Positions 6,216 through 6,543 of a stretch of DNA of 6,543 nt are shown here, one piece after another. Numbering within the stretch: position 1 is the first letter of the stretch; each line of letters starts with the position of its first letter. Where the stretch lies: positions 1 to 6,543 of the forward strand of contig JAOULB010000119.1 of NCBI GenBank assembly GCA_029882235.1, read 5' to 3'. The notes beneath the pieces were generated by a model, which did not search any database, was not told the origin of the DNA, and was given only the letters and a program-made list of their open reading frames with translations. The position numbers were made by a program, and so were the translations under genes. The stretch is from Gammaproteobacteria bacterium. Lineage in GTDB: Bacteria > Pseudomonadota > Gammaproteobacteria > UBA6429 > Thiohalophilaceae.

Positions 6216-6543
6216 ATGTCCATAAAACTTGTTAAAAATAACAACCAGCAAGAAAAACAGGCCAAACAGGTCAGGCCTGAATTGAATGACTGGTATCAGA
6301 CACCCCTCGGTCAGCAACTTATGCAGGCCGAAAAGGCGCATCTGGATCTGGTTTTACCTACTTTATTTGGATATCACCTGATTCAGTTGGGCAGTTTCTA
6401 CGACGAAACCATGCTGGAAGCGAGTCGCGTTTCACATTGTTGTGTAATGGATACTGTGACTTCGATACCAGCACAAACAAATGCATCATTTTCTGGTCTA
6501 CCACATGCCTTACCGCTGGCCAATGATAGCGTTGACGTCGTAG
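6216..6543 (+). CDS. YafS-like class I SAM-dependent methyltransferase, 5' part only
   Basis: The first 109 codons of a gene that runs off the window. The protein looks like the YafS-type methyltransferase family (Methyltransf_11-like) found beside mltD/gloB and rnhA/dnaQ in gammaproteobacteria. Visible marks are W26 with TPLGQQLMQAEK (29-40), the segment LPTLFGYHLIQLG (47-59), which stands where the SAM-binding glycine-rich motif I is expected, and LPLANDSVDVV (99-109), which matches the acidic stretch leading into motif II. Motif I lacks the classic GxGxG; I recall this as a family trait, not damage. The first 25 residues are a polar Asn/Gln/Lys-rich tail. ATG 6216 is the only possible start, since an in-frame TGA lies at 6186-6188 with no other start codon between. 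No clear Shine-Dalgarno is visible. The substrate of the family is not known to me. It is divergent from mltD. Confidence 0.8.
   Translation, partial: MSIKLVKNNNQQEKQAKQVRPELNDWYQTPLGQQLMQAEKAHLDLVLPTLFGYHLIQLGSFYDETMLEASRVSHCCVMDTVTSIPAQTNASFSGLPHALPLANDSVDVV

Noticed and set aside
6074..6265. Small minus-strand reading frame of 63 codons across the intergenic region and the methyltransferase start
   Set aside because: It lies antisense to the start of a recognisable gene, in AT-rich DNA, with no recognisable domain; the hydrophobic run comes from A/T-rich codons.

Overview
The window reads as ordinary chromosomal DNA from a gammaproteobacterium of moderate GC content (by eye about 45%, higher in the ATPase gene, lower in the first permease gene and in the intergenic region). 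Two things suggest this: Yej-type proteins close to the Escherichia coli ones, and a three-LysM MltD-type lytic transglycosylase divergent from a YafS-like methyltransferase, which resembles the enterobacterial mltD-gloB-yafS region. I cannot name a genus.

Left part (1-4366, + strand): a compact four-gene operon for a YejABEF peptide ABC importer. It holds the 3' part of the periplasmic binding protein gene yejA (cut by the window edge), the permease genes yejB and yejE, and yejF, which encodes two fused ATPase domains. Junctions are 7 bp (yejA/yejB), a 4-bp ATGA overlap (yejB/yejE) and 1 bp (yejE/yejF), so co-transcription and coupled translation are very likely. YejA would capture oligopeptides in the periplasm, YejB and YejE would form the channel, and YejF would power it.

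Middle part (4372-5997, - strand): mltD, a lipoprotein murein lytic transglycosylase with an SLT catalytic domain and three LysM repeats. It converges on yejF with only 5 bp between the stop codons and no terminator in that gap. A good sigma70-like promoter lies upstream of it.

Right part (5998-6543): a 218-bp AT-rich divergent intergenic region, then the 5' end of a + strand gene for a YafS-like class I SAM-dependent methyltransferase that runs off the window. The intergenic region contains the mltD promoter, a perfect 10-bp inverted repeat with a 19-nt loop just ahead of the methyltransferase gene, and a weak candidate promoter overlapping that repeat.

I found no mobile element, CRISPR array, RNA gene or obviously new system. 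The points most worth a second look are: the neighbourhood of a muropeptide-releasing enzyme and a Yej-type importer (a Yej system imports anhydromuropeptides in Agrobacterium); the codon usage of yejB, which differs from its operon partners; the inverted repeat; and the absence of gloB between mltD and the methyltransferase gene.
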